DNA of 23,832 nucleotides from the NCBI GenBank assembly GCA_934371135.1, contig CAKRNO010000021.1, positions 1-23,832 of the forward strand. Reading direction: 5' to 3'. Numbering within the stretch: the first letter of the stretch is position 1; each line of letters starts with the position of its first letter. The position numbers and the translations under genes are program-made. The DNA comes from an uncultured Eubacteriales bacterium. GTDB lineage: Bacteria > Bacillota > Clostridia > Oscillospirales > CAG-272. The notes below the pieces were generated by a model. It saw only the letters and a list, made by a program, of their open reading frames with translations, was not told where the DNA came from and ran no database searches. Positions 1-7,534 of this stretch are shown piece by piece.

Positions 1-335
1 GACATACGTTTCTTGTCAGACTTGATGAAGCCTATATCGGTCTTTTGCTGCTGGGCGAGGCGATCCCCTGGGAGACAGACCCGCCGGAGATGGGCAGAGA
101 GCCGTTTTATCGTTTGATGGGGTTCATCATCGATAAAGATTACCGGGATAAAGGCTATGGTGGCATGATCCTGGAGAAAGCCATAGAACAGGTGTACAGA
201 GAGTTCGGGAAAAGACCCGTCGCGCTGGGGTGTCATGTGGACAACGTTCGTGCGGCGCGCTTTTATGAGAAGCACGGGTTCAGAAAAACAGGCTACTTTG
301 AAGGAAACGACGAGTATTATTTGAGATGCCTGTGA
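1..335 (+). CDS. GNAT-family N-acetyltransferase, C-terminal part (5' end outside window)
   Basis: The frame is open from base 3, so the gene begins before the window. About 110 residues are visible. They contain the GNAT core: a strand reading GFIIDKDYRDKGYGGMILEKAI, which matches the acetyl-CoA pyrophosphate-binding motif A (Q/R-x-x-G-x-G/A, here RDKGYGG), followed by motif B (NVRAARFYEKHGFRKTGYF). GNAT enzymes transfer an acetyl group from acetyl-CoA to an amine. The substrate cannot be told from this fragment, and the region that would define it lies mostly outside. The TTG at 45 is not a credible start because homologous sequence continues upstream of it. The next gene has its own promoter, so the two need not share a transcript. 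Confidence 0.85.
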   Translation, partial: HTFLVRLDEAYIGLLLLGEAIPWETDPPEMGREPFYRLMGFIIDKDYRDKGYGGMILEKAIEQVYREFGKRPVALGCHVDNVRAARFYEKHGFRKTGYFEGNDEYYLRCL

Positions 336-370
336 AAGACAATATCCTGCTCAAAAATGTAAAGCCCTGT

Positions 371-399
371 TTGAAAATGTCGGAATATCGTTGTGTAAT
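371..399 (+). promoter_or_regulatory. Sigma-A-type promoter for the ATC hydrolase-family gene
   Basis: A -35 box TTGAAA (371-376) and a -10 box TGTAAT (394-399) are separated by exactly 17 bases. Each matches the consensus in five of six positions. Transcription would begin near 406, leaving a leader of about 33 bases before the ATG at 439. Confidence 0.6.
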
Positions 400-438
400 G
401 GGGTATCGATGAATATCCATTTGCGGGGGAGAATAACG

Positions 439-1023
439 ATGAAGATCAAGCAACAAAAAATGATCGATCAATTTCTGACGGAAACATTCGGGAAAGAAAA
501 AGGGGAGGCGCTGTTTGACAGGCAGAGCGAGACGCTGGACGCGTTGATCGCCGGTGTGGAAGAAACATCGCACAGCCGGAAGAAAACGCTCGTACAGACG
601 ATTCTCCCCCGCATAGCACTCTATACGGTTCTGCTGAACGAGGGGTCCCCGGTGGAAGATGCGTATGGTTATATGCGAAAATATATGCTGGAAAAGGTCG
701 CGGCGCAAAAACACGCTTCGATGCTGAAGATGGAAAAGGTGCCGGGCTTTTACGCCTTATACAGCAAGATATTTCTGAAGATCATGCGTAAGACAGACCT
801 GCAGGAAAGCGAACAGCGCCGGGACAAGAGCTCCTTTGATGTGACAATACGCAAATGCCTCTGGCATACGGCGTGCGTCGAACACGGCTGCCCGGAGCTG
901 TGCCGGCTGTTTTGCGATGTGGATAATGTCACATACGGGGGGCTCGCCAAGATCGGCTTCTCCCGTACGCAAACGCTGGGCTACGGTGGGGACTGCTGCG
1001 ATTTTCATTTCTCCAAAAAATAA
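439..1023 (+). CDS. L-2-amino-thiazoline-4-carboxylic acid hydrolase family protein
   Basis: The product is 194 residues. I assign it to the ATC hydrolase-like family on its C-terminal signature, in which a YGGLAKIGFSRTQTLGYGG stretch is followed by DCCDFHF, a Cys-Cys-Asp motif typical of the family. It also has the conserved HTACVEHGCPELCRLFCDVD segment. The founding member hydrolyses L-2-amino-thiazoline-4-carboxylate to a cysteine derivative, but most clostridial relatives have no tested substrate, so the reaction here is not established. ATG 439 is preferred over the in-frame TTG at 391, because GGGGGAG (426-432) sits at normal distance from 439 while 391 overlaps the -10 box. The protein has no signal peptide and should be cytoplasmic. 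It is monocistronic, flanked by a promoter and a terminator. Confidence 0.8.
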   Translation: MKIKQQKMIDQFLTETFGKEKGEALFDRQSETLDALIAGVEETSHSRKKTLVQTILPRIALYTVLLNEGSPVEDAYGYMRKYMLEKVAAQKHASMLKMEKVPGFYALYSKIFLKIMRKTDLQESEQRRDKSSFDVTIRKCLWHTACVEHGCPELCRLFCDVDNVTYGGLAKIGFSRTQTLGYGGDCCDFHFSKK

Positions 1024-1121
1024 CCGCGAGACAGGGCGGTATGGCGCCCGGTTTGCCGTCGCCGGTCCCCCGCACGCGGTATAGCTGCCCCGGGCGGGAC
1101 GTCACCCGGCAAACCCTATTG

Positions 1122-1156
1122 AAAAGCTCCGGGAGCAGTCGCTCCCGGAGCTTTTT
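1122..1156. terminator. Bidirectional intrinsic terminator
   Basis: A 15-base arm AAAAGCTCCGGGAGC (1122-1136), loop AGTC and a perfectly complementary arm end in TTTTT on the plus strand and in a T run on the minus strand. It lies between two convergent genes and can stop both. Confidence 0.85.
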
Positions 1157-1249
1157 CCGGATAATAGGGGCGTAGGGGCTCCGGCGCCCCCGGGGCGTGA
1201 CTTTACCGTGCCGCGCCCGTGGGAGCGACGCCGCACGGTGCCCCTCACG

Positions 1250-1981
1250 TCAGTTTTCCCCGACAGGTAAATTATCTTTTCTCTCCCGCGCGGCGGCGAT
1301 GAGGCGCGCGCCGAGGCGGTACAGCAGAAAGGCGACCCAGACGCCGACGAGGGCGAACACCCCGTAGGTCAGCAGGTACACCACCTGACCGAAGCGCAGG
1401 CGGATGAGCTCGAGCGGGTGGATGAACGAGCGCAGGATGCCGGCGTAGTTGACATCCAGCAAAAACGCCGCGGGGATCGCCGCCGCTGCCCACGCGCCGA
1501 GGAAGGTCAGGTACCGGAGGTAGTCAAAGCGCTGCATCCGGTACTCTCCGTTCATCAGCATCACTGCCCAGAGGAGCAGCACCGCCATGTGGTAGAAGTA
1601 GCTGTAGGCGTGGTAGTAATGGGTGAACATCATCGCGGGGTTGCCCACGACCGAATGCGGGTTGATTGTCATCGTCACAAGCAGGAACAGCCCGCCGACG
1701 TAGGAGGCACACGCGCCGTAATGCCTGACCCTGTCACGCCCGAAAGCAAACAGGGCAAACGAAATATAATAGGTGCTGGAATAGTGAAAGGGTAGGTAGT
1801 TCGGCGAATAACTGCCCCGGACCGTAATCTGCTTGATGACCTCGCCGACGTACAGGAGAATGATAAACGTACGCACCGCCCATGTGCGGGCGCGGGGGGA
1901 CAGGCGCCGGCTGAAAAACGCAACAAAAAATACTGTCAGATACCCGAGCGGTATCGTCAGAAAATGTAACGGATACCACAT
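1250..1981 (-). CDS. YwaF/TMEM164-like multi-pass membrane protein
   Basis: This is a 243-residue protein with about six or seven hydrophobic segments, separated by short loops and ending in a basic cytoplasmic tail (RLGARLIAAARERK). The segment NYLPFHYSSTYYISF resembles the conserved proline/histidine/serine motif of the YwaF (TIGR02206, TMEM164-like) family. That motif is followed by an aromatic HYYHAYSYFYH stretch before the next helix. The function of bacterial YwaF proteins is unknown. ATG 1981 is chosen because GGAGGGAGGTG lies just upstream of it. An in-frame start at 2089 would add 36 residues without a binding site. A TATAAT box sits at 2027-2022 on this strand, but I see no convincing -35. 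The gene converges on the neighbour at 439-1023 and diverges from purA. Confidence 0.7.
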   Translation of the reverse strand: MWYPLHFLTIPLGYLTVFFVAFFSRRLSPRARTWAVRTFIILLYVGEVIKQITVRGSYSPNYLPFHYSSTYYISFALFAFGRDRVRHYGACASYVGGLFLLVTMTINPHSVVGNPAMMFTHYYHAYSYFYHMAVLLLWAVMLMNGEYRMQRFDYLRYLTFLGAWAAAAIPAAFLLDVNYAGILRSFIHPLELIRLRFGQVVYLLTYGVFALVGVWVAFLLYRLGARLIAAARERKDNLPVGEN

Positions 1982-2083
1982 ACGTTTCACCTCCCTCCGT
2001 GTTCTCTCAATATAACAGGGTATTATAAACTCAATGTAACGTGAATATGTACATACTGTGTCGAAAAAGAGCGGCGGCAGCAC

Positions 2084-2112
2084 TTGCAATCGGAGCGTAA
2101 CTGTGGTACAAT
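2084..2112 (+). promoter_or_regulatory. Sigma-A promoter of purA
   Basis: TTGCAA (2084-2089) and TACAAT (2107-2112) are 17 bases apart, a near-consensus housekeeping promoter. Transcription should begin near 2119. The 43-base leader contains a small hairpin, GGTGC-GGGA-GCACC (2132-2145), that abuts the AAGGAGG ribosome binding site at 2146-2152. I see no guanine riboswitch-like structure in so short a leader. Confidence 0.75.
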
Positions 2113-2161
2113 ATTTCCGTTAAAAAGAAGCGGTGCGGGAGCACCAAGGAGGAATGAAAAC

Positions 2162-3436
2162 ATGGTCAGAGCAATCGTCGGCGCCAACTGGGGCGACGAA
2201 GGAAAAGGGAAGATTACGGATGTCCTCGCGGGGCAGTCCGATGTGGTGATCCGCTTCCAGGGCGGGTCCAACGCAGGGCACACCATCATCAATGAGTACG
2301 GTAAGACCGCACTCCACCAGATGCCCTCGGGGATCTTTTACCCGAACGTGACCAACATCATCGGTAACGGCGTCGCGCTGGATATCGAGAAATTCCTGAA
2401 CGAGCTGGAGGTCGTCAAGTCGAAAGGGGCTCAGCCGAATATCCTCGTCTCCGACCGCGTCCAGATCGTCATGCCGTATCACGTCCTCTTTGACGTCTAT
2501 GAGGAGGAGCGGCTGAAGGGGGCGGCGTTTGGCTCCACGAAGTCGGGCATCGCACCGTTCTATTCCGATAAATACTCCAAGATCGGCTTTGAGATCTGCG
2601 AGCTCATGGACGAGGAGTATGCGTACAAGAAGCTCAAGCGCGTGATGGAGGTCAAGAACCTGCTCCTTGAAAACCTCTATCATAAAGACCCGCTGGACGT
2701 TGACGAGCTTTTCCGTCACCTCATGGAGCTGCGCGACCGCATCAAGCCGTACGTCGGCAACGTGTTCGCATTCCTGCAGCAGGCGCTCAAAGAAAACAAG
2801 ACCATTCTGCTCGAGGGGCAGCTCGGTTCTCTCAAGGACCCCGACCACGGTATTTATCCGATGGTGACCTCCTCCTCGACGCTCGCCGGCTACGGTGCCA
2901 TCGGCGCCGGTCTGCCGCCCTATGAAATTAAAGATATCATCGTTATTACAAAGGCATATTCCTCTGCCGTCGGCGGCGGTGCCTTCGTCAGCGAGATCCT
3001 CGATGAGGACAAGGCGCAGGAGCTGCGTCTGCGCGGCGGTGACGGCGGCGAGTTCGGCGCCACGACCGGCAGACCGCGCCGCATGGGCTGGTATGACTGC
3101 GTTGCTTCCCGCTACGGCGTGAAGGTGCAGGGCGCCACGCAGGTCTGCCTGACCGTTGTGGACGCGCTCGGGTACCTCGACGAGATCCCCGTCTGCGTCG
3201 GCTACGAGGTGGACGGAAAGGTGATCCGCGATTTCCCGACCACGCCGACCCTGGAGCGTTGCAAGCCCGTACTCAAAGTGTTGCCCGGCTGGAAGTGTGA
3301 CATTCGCGGCATCAAGAAGTATGAGGATCTGCCGGCGAACTGCCGCGCTTATATCGAGTTTATCGAACGCGAGCTCGAGACGCCGATCACCATGGTGTCG
3401 AACGGCCCGCGCCGTGATGAACTGATTTATCGGTAA
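2162..3436 (+). CDS. purA: Adenylosuccinate synthase
   Basis: This enzyme joins IMP and aspartate, using GTP, to form adenylosuccinate, the first committed step from IMP to AMP. The 424-residue length fits the family. The N-terminus carries the P-loop WGDEGKGK (residues 10-17), with the catalytic Asp and Lys, then QGGSNAGHT with the catalytic histidine. The segments GSTKSGIAPFYSDK, LEGQLGSLKDPDHG and TTGRPRRMGWYD are recognisable family motifs. ATG 2162 follows AAGGAGG by nine bases and begins directly at the conserved first strand. The frame extends upstream to 2084, but that stretch is the promoter and leader. The gene is cytoplasmic and has its own sigma-A promoter. The hairpin after it has a short T run, so some readthrough into the next gene is possible. 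Confidence 0.97.
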   Translation: MVRAIVGANWGDEGKGKITDVLAGQSDVVIRFQGGSNAGHTIINEYGKTALHQMPSGIFYPNVTNIIGNGVALDIEKFLNELEVVKSKGAQPNILVSDRVQIVMPYHVLFDVYEEERLKGAAFGSTKSGIAPFYSDKYSKIGFEICELMDEEYAYKKLKRVMEVKNLLLENLYHKDPLDVDELFRHLMELRDRIKPYVGNVFAFLQQALKENKTILLEGQLGSLKDPDHGIYPMVTSSSTLAGYGAIGAGLPPYEIKDIIVITKAYSSAVGGGAFVSEILDEDKAQELRLRGGDGGEFGATTGRPRRMGWYDCVASRYGVKVQGATQVCLTVVDALGYLDEIPVCVGYEVDGKVIRDFPTTPTLERCKPVLKVLPGWKCDIRGIKKYEDLPANCRAYIEFIERELETPITMVSNGPRRDELIYR

Positions 3437-3442
3437 AATGAC

Positions 3443-3474
3443 ACAGCCGCCGCCATTTCGCGGCGGCTGTCTTT
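3443..3474 (+). terminator. Hairpin after purA, weak or leaky terminator
   Basis: An 11-bp perfect stem ACAGCCGCCGC/GCGGCGGCTGT (3443-3453 with 3460-3470) with loop CATTTC is followed only by CTTTG. The next gene's ribosome binding site begins four bases later. It could be a leaky terminator or attenuator linking purA to the downstream genes, or a 3'-end stabiliser. Confidence 0.55.
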
Positions 3475-3488
3475 GAAAGAGGAGACCT

Positions 3489-4259
3489 ATGTGGGGAGAG
3501 TGCAGTGCGGCTACCGCCGAGGCGTTCCGTCTCGCGGCGGAGGCGACCTACCTCGGGGGTGATTGCCCCGGGGGGATCGGCACGCTCGGCGAGCGGCGGC
3601 TGCACGCCGCCGTCAAGCGGTTCCTGTCACCGGACGTGTCCACACATGAGGCGCGCGTCGGGCGTTACCGTGCCGATGTCCTGACGGCGGAGGGGCATAT
3701 ATTCGAAGTGCAGACCAGGCGCATGGATCGCCTCGTGAACAAGCTGCGCGCTTTTCTCGCCGACCATGAAGTCACGGTCGTTTATCCCGTGGCGAGGGAC
3801 AAATACCTGTCCTGGGTGGACCCCGGGACGGGTAGCGTCACGCCGCCCCGCAAGAGCCCGCGGCACGGTACGGCGGCGGACTGTCTCTACGAGTTGTTCT
3901 CCCTGACGGAGTTCCTCGGGCACCCGCGCTTTCATGCGCTGGTGCTGCTCGCCGATATGCAGGAGTACCGCACGCTCTCCGGATACGGTAAGGAGAAGAA
4001 GCGGCGCGCCCCGCGGGCGGAGAGACTGCCGCGCGGTCTTGTCGCGATGTACGCGCTGGATGCCCCCGCCGATTATGCGCGCCTGATCCCCGACACACTG
4101 TCGGAGCCGTTCACGGCGGCGGAGTTTGTCCGTGCCGCCGGCATCCCGCCTGCCGCCGCGTCGCGCGCCATGCGGGTCCTCGTGCAGACGGGCGCCGTCC
4201 ACCGGACGGGGAGGCGCGGGCACGCGTATCTCTATGCCCGGGGAGGGGAGACCACATGA
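3489..4259 (+). CDS. PD-(D/E)XK nuclease-like protein with C-terminal winged-helix domain, function unknown
   Basis: The product is 256 residues. I do not recognise a named protein. The N-terminal half shows a restriction-endonuclease-like arrangement: Glu35 in GTLGERRLH, Asp63 in YRADVL, and Glu73-x-Gln75 in HIFEVQT. This spacing (E, D, E-x-Q/K) is that of PD-(D/E)XK nucleases, with Gln in place of the usual Lys. A strand VTVVYPV and the segment KSPRHGTAADCLYELF follow. The last 50 residues (FTAAEFVRAAGI... SRAMRVLVQTGAVHRTGRRGHAYLYA) look like a winged helix-turn-helix. AGAGGAG (3478-3484) precedes ATG 3489 at good distance. The stop codon overlaps the next start by four bases (ATGA), so the gene is translationally coupled to a radical SAM gene. 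Nuclease activity is inference from motif spacing. Confidence 0.6.
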   Translation: MWGECSAATAEAFRLAAEATYLGGDCPGGIGTLGERRLHAAVKRFLSPDVSTHEARVGRYRADVLTAEGHIFEVQTRRMDRLVNKLRAFLADHEVTVVYPVARDKYLSWVDPGTGSVTPPRKSPRHGTAADCLYELFSLTEFLGHPRFHALVLLADMQEYRTLSGYGKEKKRRAPRAERLPRGLVAMYALDAPADYARLIPDTLSEPFTAAEFVRAAGIPPAAASRAMRVLVQTGAVHRTGRRGHAYLYARGGETT

Positions 4260-5158
4260 CCTACGAAGCGTGTACAATGTGCCCGCGCCGGTGTGGCGTT
4301 GACCGGACGCATGGCGGGCGCGGCGCTTGCCGCATGACGAGCCGGCTGGTGCTCGCCCGCGCGGCGCTCCACTACTGGGAGGAGCCTTGTATTTCGGGCA
4401 CCGCGGGGAGCGGGACGGTCTTTTTCTCCGGATGCCCGCTCGGGTGTGTGTATTGCCAGAACAACGCAATCGCCGACGGCTCGCACGGTGTGCCGGTCGA
4501 TGACGGGCGGCTCACGGAGATTTTTTTCGAGCTCGCCGCGGCGGGCGCGCATAATATCAATCTTGTGACACCGACGCATTTTGCCCCGACGGTCATCGCT
4601 GCCATCCGCCGCGCCCGCGACGGGGGGCTGACGCTCCCGTTCGTGTGCAACACCTCGGGGTACGAGACGGTCGAGACACTCCGCGCCATGGAGGGGCTCA
4701 TCGATATTTACCTGACCGACCTGCGCTACGCGCGCTCCGCGACCGCCGCCGCGTATTCTCACGCGCCGGATTATCCCGCCGTGGCGCGGGCGGCACTCGC
4801 CGAGATGGTGCGACAGACGGGGGCGGGTGTGCTCGACGGTGCGGGCATCATGACGCGCGGCACCATCGTGCGGGTGCTGCTCCTCCCGGGGCAGCTCGCC
4901 GATGCGAAGCTGTCGCTCCTGCACCTCGCGAAGCATTACCGGGACCGGGTTCGTGTCAGCATCATGCAGCAGTACACGCCGCCGGCGGGTATGCCCCCGC
5001 CGCTTGACCGCCGCGTCACGGAATCGGAATACGCCGCCCTCGTCCGCTATGCGGAGACACTTGATTTCGCCAATGCCTATACGCAGGAGCGGGAAGCCGC
5101 CGATGCAAGTTTTATACCGCCCTTTGACCTGACGGGCGTGAGAAAGGAAACAACATGA
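4256..5158 (+). CDS. PflX-type radical SAM protein (pyruvate formate-lyase activating enzyme-like)
   Basis: The product is 300 residues. Cys60-x3-Cys64-x2-Cys67 (GCPLGCVYCQN) is the radical SAM [4Fe-4S] motif, which reductively cleaves S-adenosylmethionine. It is preceded by an N-terminal cluster, Cys6, Cys9, Cys13 and Cys25, typical of the PflX/COG1313 subgroup. Other family signs are NINLVTPTHF, PFVCNTSGYETVETLR, IYLTDLRYA, and IMQQYTPPAG near the C-terminus. Members are usually annotated as activating enzymes for pyruvate formate-lyase, but most have no proven target and no glycyl radical enzyme lies in this window. The start ATG overlaps the previous stop, and its own stop overlaps the next start (ATGA both times). 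It is therefore the middle gene of a tight three-gene set. Confidence 0.85.
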   Translation: MTYEACTMCPRRCGVDRTHGGRGACRMTSRLVLARAALHYWEEPCISGTAGSGTVFFSGCPLGCVYCQNNAIADGSHGVPVDDGRLTEIFFELAAAGAHNINLVTPTHFAPTVIAAIRRARDGGLTLPFVCNTSGYETVETLRAMEGLIDIYLTDLRYARSATAAAYSHAPDYPAVARAALAEMVRQTGAGVLDGAGIMTRGTIVRVLLLPGQLADAKLSLLHLAKHYRDRVRVSIMQQYTPPAGMPPPLDRRVTESEYAALVRYAETLDFANAYTQEREAADASFIPPFDLTGVRKETT

Positions 5159-7341
5159 AAGGATATCCGATCCGCCACCCGGACGCCCGTCGCGGCGTCC
5201 AGTGCCTCTACTACTTTGAAAAAGAGCTGACCCTGACAGCCCCGGGTGCATCCCGCGTCCGCGTTCTGGCAGACGCCCGCTATAAGCTGTGGGTGAACGG
5301 GCGCTTCGTTGCCTGCGGCCCCTGCAAGGGCTCGCGCGACCTGCGTTACTATGACGAGCTTGATCTCACGGAATACCTCGTACCCGGGGAGAACCGCATT
5401 GCGGTGACGCTCCTCGCGATGGAGGCGTCCGACGCGATGGAGGAGGGGCATATGTCGCTCCTCGCCGTCATCCGCGGCGCGGACGGCTATTTCTATATGG
5501 ACGGTACCGTCACGGATGCGGGAGAGGAAAAACGTCTCACGACCGACCACACCTGGCGCTGTGCGCGGGAGGATCACGACCGCTTTACGCCCCAGTTCTT
5601 CGTGGGGCTCAACGAGCATGTGACCCCCGGCTTCGGTCAGCTGCTCGCCTGGATGGATGCCGAGGAGGCGCCGCTCGGCGTGCTGGTGACAGGAGAGAAT
5701 GTGCCTTTCGGCGAGATCCTTTCGTCCTATGCCGCGCCGCGCCCCATCCCGCAGATGCTGTATGTGCCGCGCACCTTCACCTGCCACGACGGGTACTACG
5801 ACGCCGGGGAGCTGACGACGGCGTTCGTGCGGCTCACTGCGCGGGGCAAGGGGACGATCACCGTCCGCTACGGCGAGTGCTTCGTGAAGGGGGACGATAC
5901 CCACTTTGAGAAGGGGGACCGCACGGATATGACCGGGCACCTCCTCGGGCATGACGACACCTTTGAGGTGAACGGCACGCTTTCCTTCGAGACCTTCTGG
6001 TTCCGTACTTTCCGTTTTGTCAGAGTCACCTGTGAGGGAGGAGCCGAGATCACCGGGCTCTCCTTTGTTGAGACGGGGTATCCGCTCGAGGTCGGCGGCG
6101 GATATGACTTCGGCGATGCACGGCATAATGCACTGTGGGACATTTCGCTCCGCACCCTGCGCCGCTGTATGCAGGAGACTTATGTGGACTGTCCGTATTA
6201 CGAACAGCTCCAGTATTGTATGGACACCTACGCGCAGATGCAGTTCACCTATATGATCTCGCCCGACACACGGCTCGCCAAGCGCGCGCTCCGCGATTTC
6301 GGCACCACCTGGCGCCCCGGCTTTCTGACCGAGGCACGCGCCCCGTCCTCCAAGCGCCAGTATATCCCCGGCTTTTCGCTGTTTTATATCTTCATGCTCA
6401 ATATGTATGAGGCGCGCACCGGGGACGACGCGGAGGTGCGGCAGTATCTGCCCGTCATCGACGGTATCCTGGACTACTTCGCCTGCCACCGCAACGCGGC
6501 AGGGCTCATCGCCGCCTCGGATATGTGGGATTTCGTTGACTGGGCGGATGACTGGCGTGCCGATGAGGGCGCGCCGATCACGAAACGCGGTGAGGGCATC
6601 ACTGTCTATTCGCTCATGTATATGGTGGCGCTGCAAAAGGCGGCGCGGCTCGCCCGTCTGTTCGGCAGGGGTGCCGTCGCGGAGGAATATCTGCTGCGCT
6701 CCGACGAGATGGCGGAGTGCGTGAGAAACGCCTGCTTTGATAAGAAAACCGGGCTCCTCTTTGACAGTGAGGAGCGCCGCCGGTGTTCCCAGCACAGTCA
6801 GATCTGGGCGGTGCTCTCCGGCGTATTTACCGATGAGGAGGCAAGGGGGGCGCTCCGGAACTCCTGCGACCTCTCGGCGCGCGGCGGATACGCGTATTCG
6901 TACCTGTGGTTCCGCGCGCTCGAAAAGGCGGGCTGTTATGAACTCGGCGAGGGGATGATGGAGGATTACTACGGGCTCCTCGACAAGCACTGCTCGACCA
7001 TCCCCGAGATGCCGTACGCCTACTCGCGCAGTGAATGTCACGCGTGGGGCGCCGTCGCGCTCTACGAGTTCACGACCATGCTCCTCGGGGTCAAGCTGCG
7101 TGACGACAGCCCGCGGGTCCTGCACATTGCCCCGCGCCCGGACGGGCAGACGCACGCCGAGGGCGACGTCTTTACAAAATGGGGGCGTGTGCACGTCGCA
7201 TGGGCGGTCGCGGACGGCGTGTTCACCCTTTCGCTGACGGTGCCGGATACTGTCGCGCCGGAGGTGACGGTGCCCGCCGGATATGAGGCGTATCGCGTGA
7301 CCCTGAACGGTAAGGAGATCCCGCCGCACCATGTGGGATAA
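5155..7341 (+). CDS. GH78 alpha-L-rhamnosidase-like glycoside hydrolase
   Basis: The product is 728 residues with no signal peptide, so a cytoplasmic enzyme is likely. Residues 1-150 form a beta-sandwich typical of the family (YKLWVNGRFVACGPCKGS), and a second beta-rich region runs to about 320. The catalytic (alpha/alpha) barrel starts near 330 with the hallmark YVDCPYYEQLQY (residues 343-354). It continues with IPGFSLFYIF, DMWDFVDWADDW (from 456) and SRSECHAWGA (from 624), which carry the usual acidic catalytic candidates. GH78 enzymes release terminal alpha-L-rhamnose from plant glycosides, pectin side chains or bacterial polysaccharides; the actual substrate is unknown. The start overlaps the preceding stop, with AAAGGAAA just upstream. 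A strong terminator follows. Cytoplasmic location implies that imported oligosaccharides or glycosides are its substrates. Confidence 0.88.
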   Translation: MKGYPIRHPDARRGVQCLYYFEKELTLTAPGASRVRVLADARYKLWVNGRFVACGPCKGSRDLRYYDELDLTEYLVPGENRIAVTLLAMEASDAMEEGHMSLLAVIRGADGYFYMDGTVTDAGEEKRLTTDHTWRCAREDHDRFTPQFFVGLNEHVTPGFGQLLAWMDAEEAPLGVLVTGENVPFGEILSSYAAPRPIPQMLYVPRTFTCHDGYYDAGELTTAFVRLTARGKGTITVRYGECFVKGDDTHFEKGDRTDMTGHLLGHDDTFEVNGTLSFETFWFRTFRFVRVTCEGGAEITGLSFVETGYPLEVGGGYDFGDARHNALWDISLRTLRRCMQETYVDCPYYEQLQYCMDTYAQMQFTYMISPDTRLAKRALRDFGTTWRPGFLTEARAPSSKRQYIPGFSLFYIFMLNMYEARTGDDAEVRQYLPVIDGILDYFACHRNAAGLIAASDMWDFVDWADDWRADEGAPITKRGEGITVYSLMYMVALQKAARLARLFGRGAVAEEYLLRSDEMAECVRNACFDKKTGLLFDSEERRRCSQHSQIWAVLSGVFTDEEARGALRNSCDLSARGGYAYSYLWFRALEKAGCYELGEGMMEDYYGLLDKHCSTIPEMPYAYSRSECHAWGAVALYEFTTMLLGVKLRDDSPRVLHIAPRPDGQTHAEGDVFTKWGRVHVAWAVADGVFTLSLTVPDTVAPEVTVPAGYEAYRVTLNGKEIPPHHVG

Positions 7342-7375
7342 GGGCGGGGACATTGCTTGCATATTTGCTTTTTGA

Positions 7376-7421
7376 ACGGGGATGTGCCGGGTTTTTCGGC
7401 ACCTCCCCGTACTGCTTTTTT
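7376..7421 (+). terminator. Intrinsic terminator after the rhamnosidase-like gene
   Basis: ACGGGG (7376-7381) and GTGCCG (7384-7389) pair with CGGCAC (7397-7402) and CCCCGT (7405-7410) around a 2x2 internal loop. The T run TTTTTTT follows at 7415-7421. It isolates sigG from the upstream operon. Confidence 0.8.
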
Positions 7422-7447
7422 CGTATCAGACACCCTTTCCCAAAAAC

Positions 7448-7479
7448 TGCATAGGTGGAAACCGGAGGACAAAAGACTA
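7448..7479 (+). promoter_or_regulatory. Candidate forespore (sigma-F/sigma-G type) promoter of sigG
   Basis: TGCATA (7448-7453) contains the GCATA -35 element shared by sigma-F and sigma-G promoters. Downstream, CAAAAGA (7470-7476, 16-base spacer) or AAGACTA (7473-7479, 19-base spacer measured from GCATA) partly match the sigma-G -10 consensus CATnMTA. Neither is perfect. No sigma-A promoter is apparent between the terminator at 7421 and sigG, so a forespore promoter is expected here. The exact -10 is uncertain. Confidence 0.4.
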
Positions 7480-7501
7480 AACCGGACGGTGCGGGTGAAT
7501 A

Positions 7502-7531
7502 CTGCTCCTGTTAGAAAAAAGACAGGAGTAG
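7502..7531 (+). promoter_or_regulatory. RBS-sequestering hairpin in the sigG leader
   Basis: CTGCTCCTGT (7502-7511) pairs with ACAGGAGTAG (7522-7531) to form a ten-bp stem with one G-T wobble, closing a ten-base A-rich loop. The paired arm contains the whole AGGAG ribosome binding site (7524-7528) of sigG, so folding should lower translation. From memory, the B. subtilis sigG leader is also described as folding into a stem that limits translation. The sequence here is different, but the arrangement is the same. Confidence 0.65.
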
Positions 7532-7534
7532 GAT

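Noticed and set aside
2001..2040. A TTGAGT-TATATT promoter pair on the minus strand for the YwaF-like gene
   Set aside because: The spacer is only 14 bases. The nearby TATAAT is a better -10 but lacks a -35, so no promoter is annotated.
2084..2161. An earlier in-frame start for purA
   Set aside because: The added stretch is the promoter and leader, and the conserved protein begins at 2162 directly after AAGGAGG.
5077..7362. A minus-strand open frame of about 761 codons opposite the GH78 gene
   Set aside because: Same shadow effect. The plus strand encodes unmistakable GH78 motifs and the minus frame has no family features or suitable ribosome binding site.
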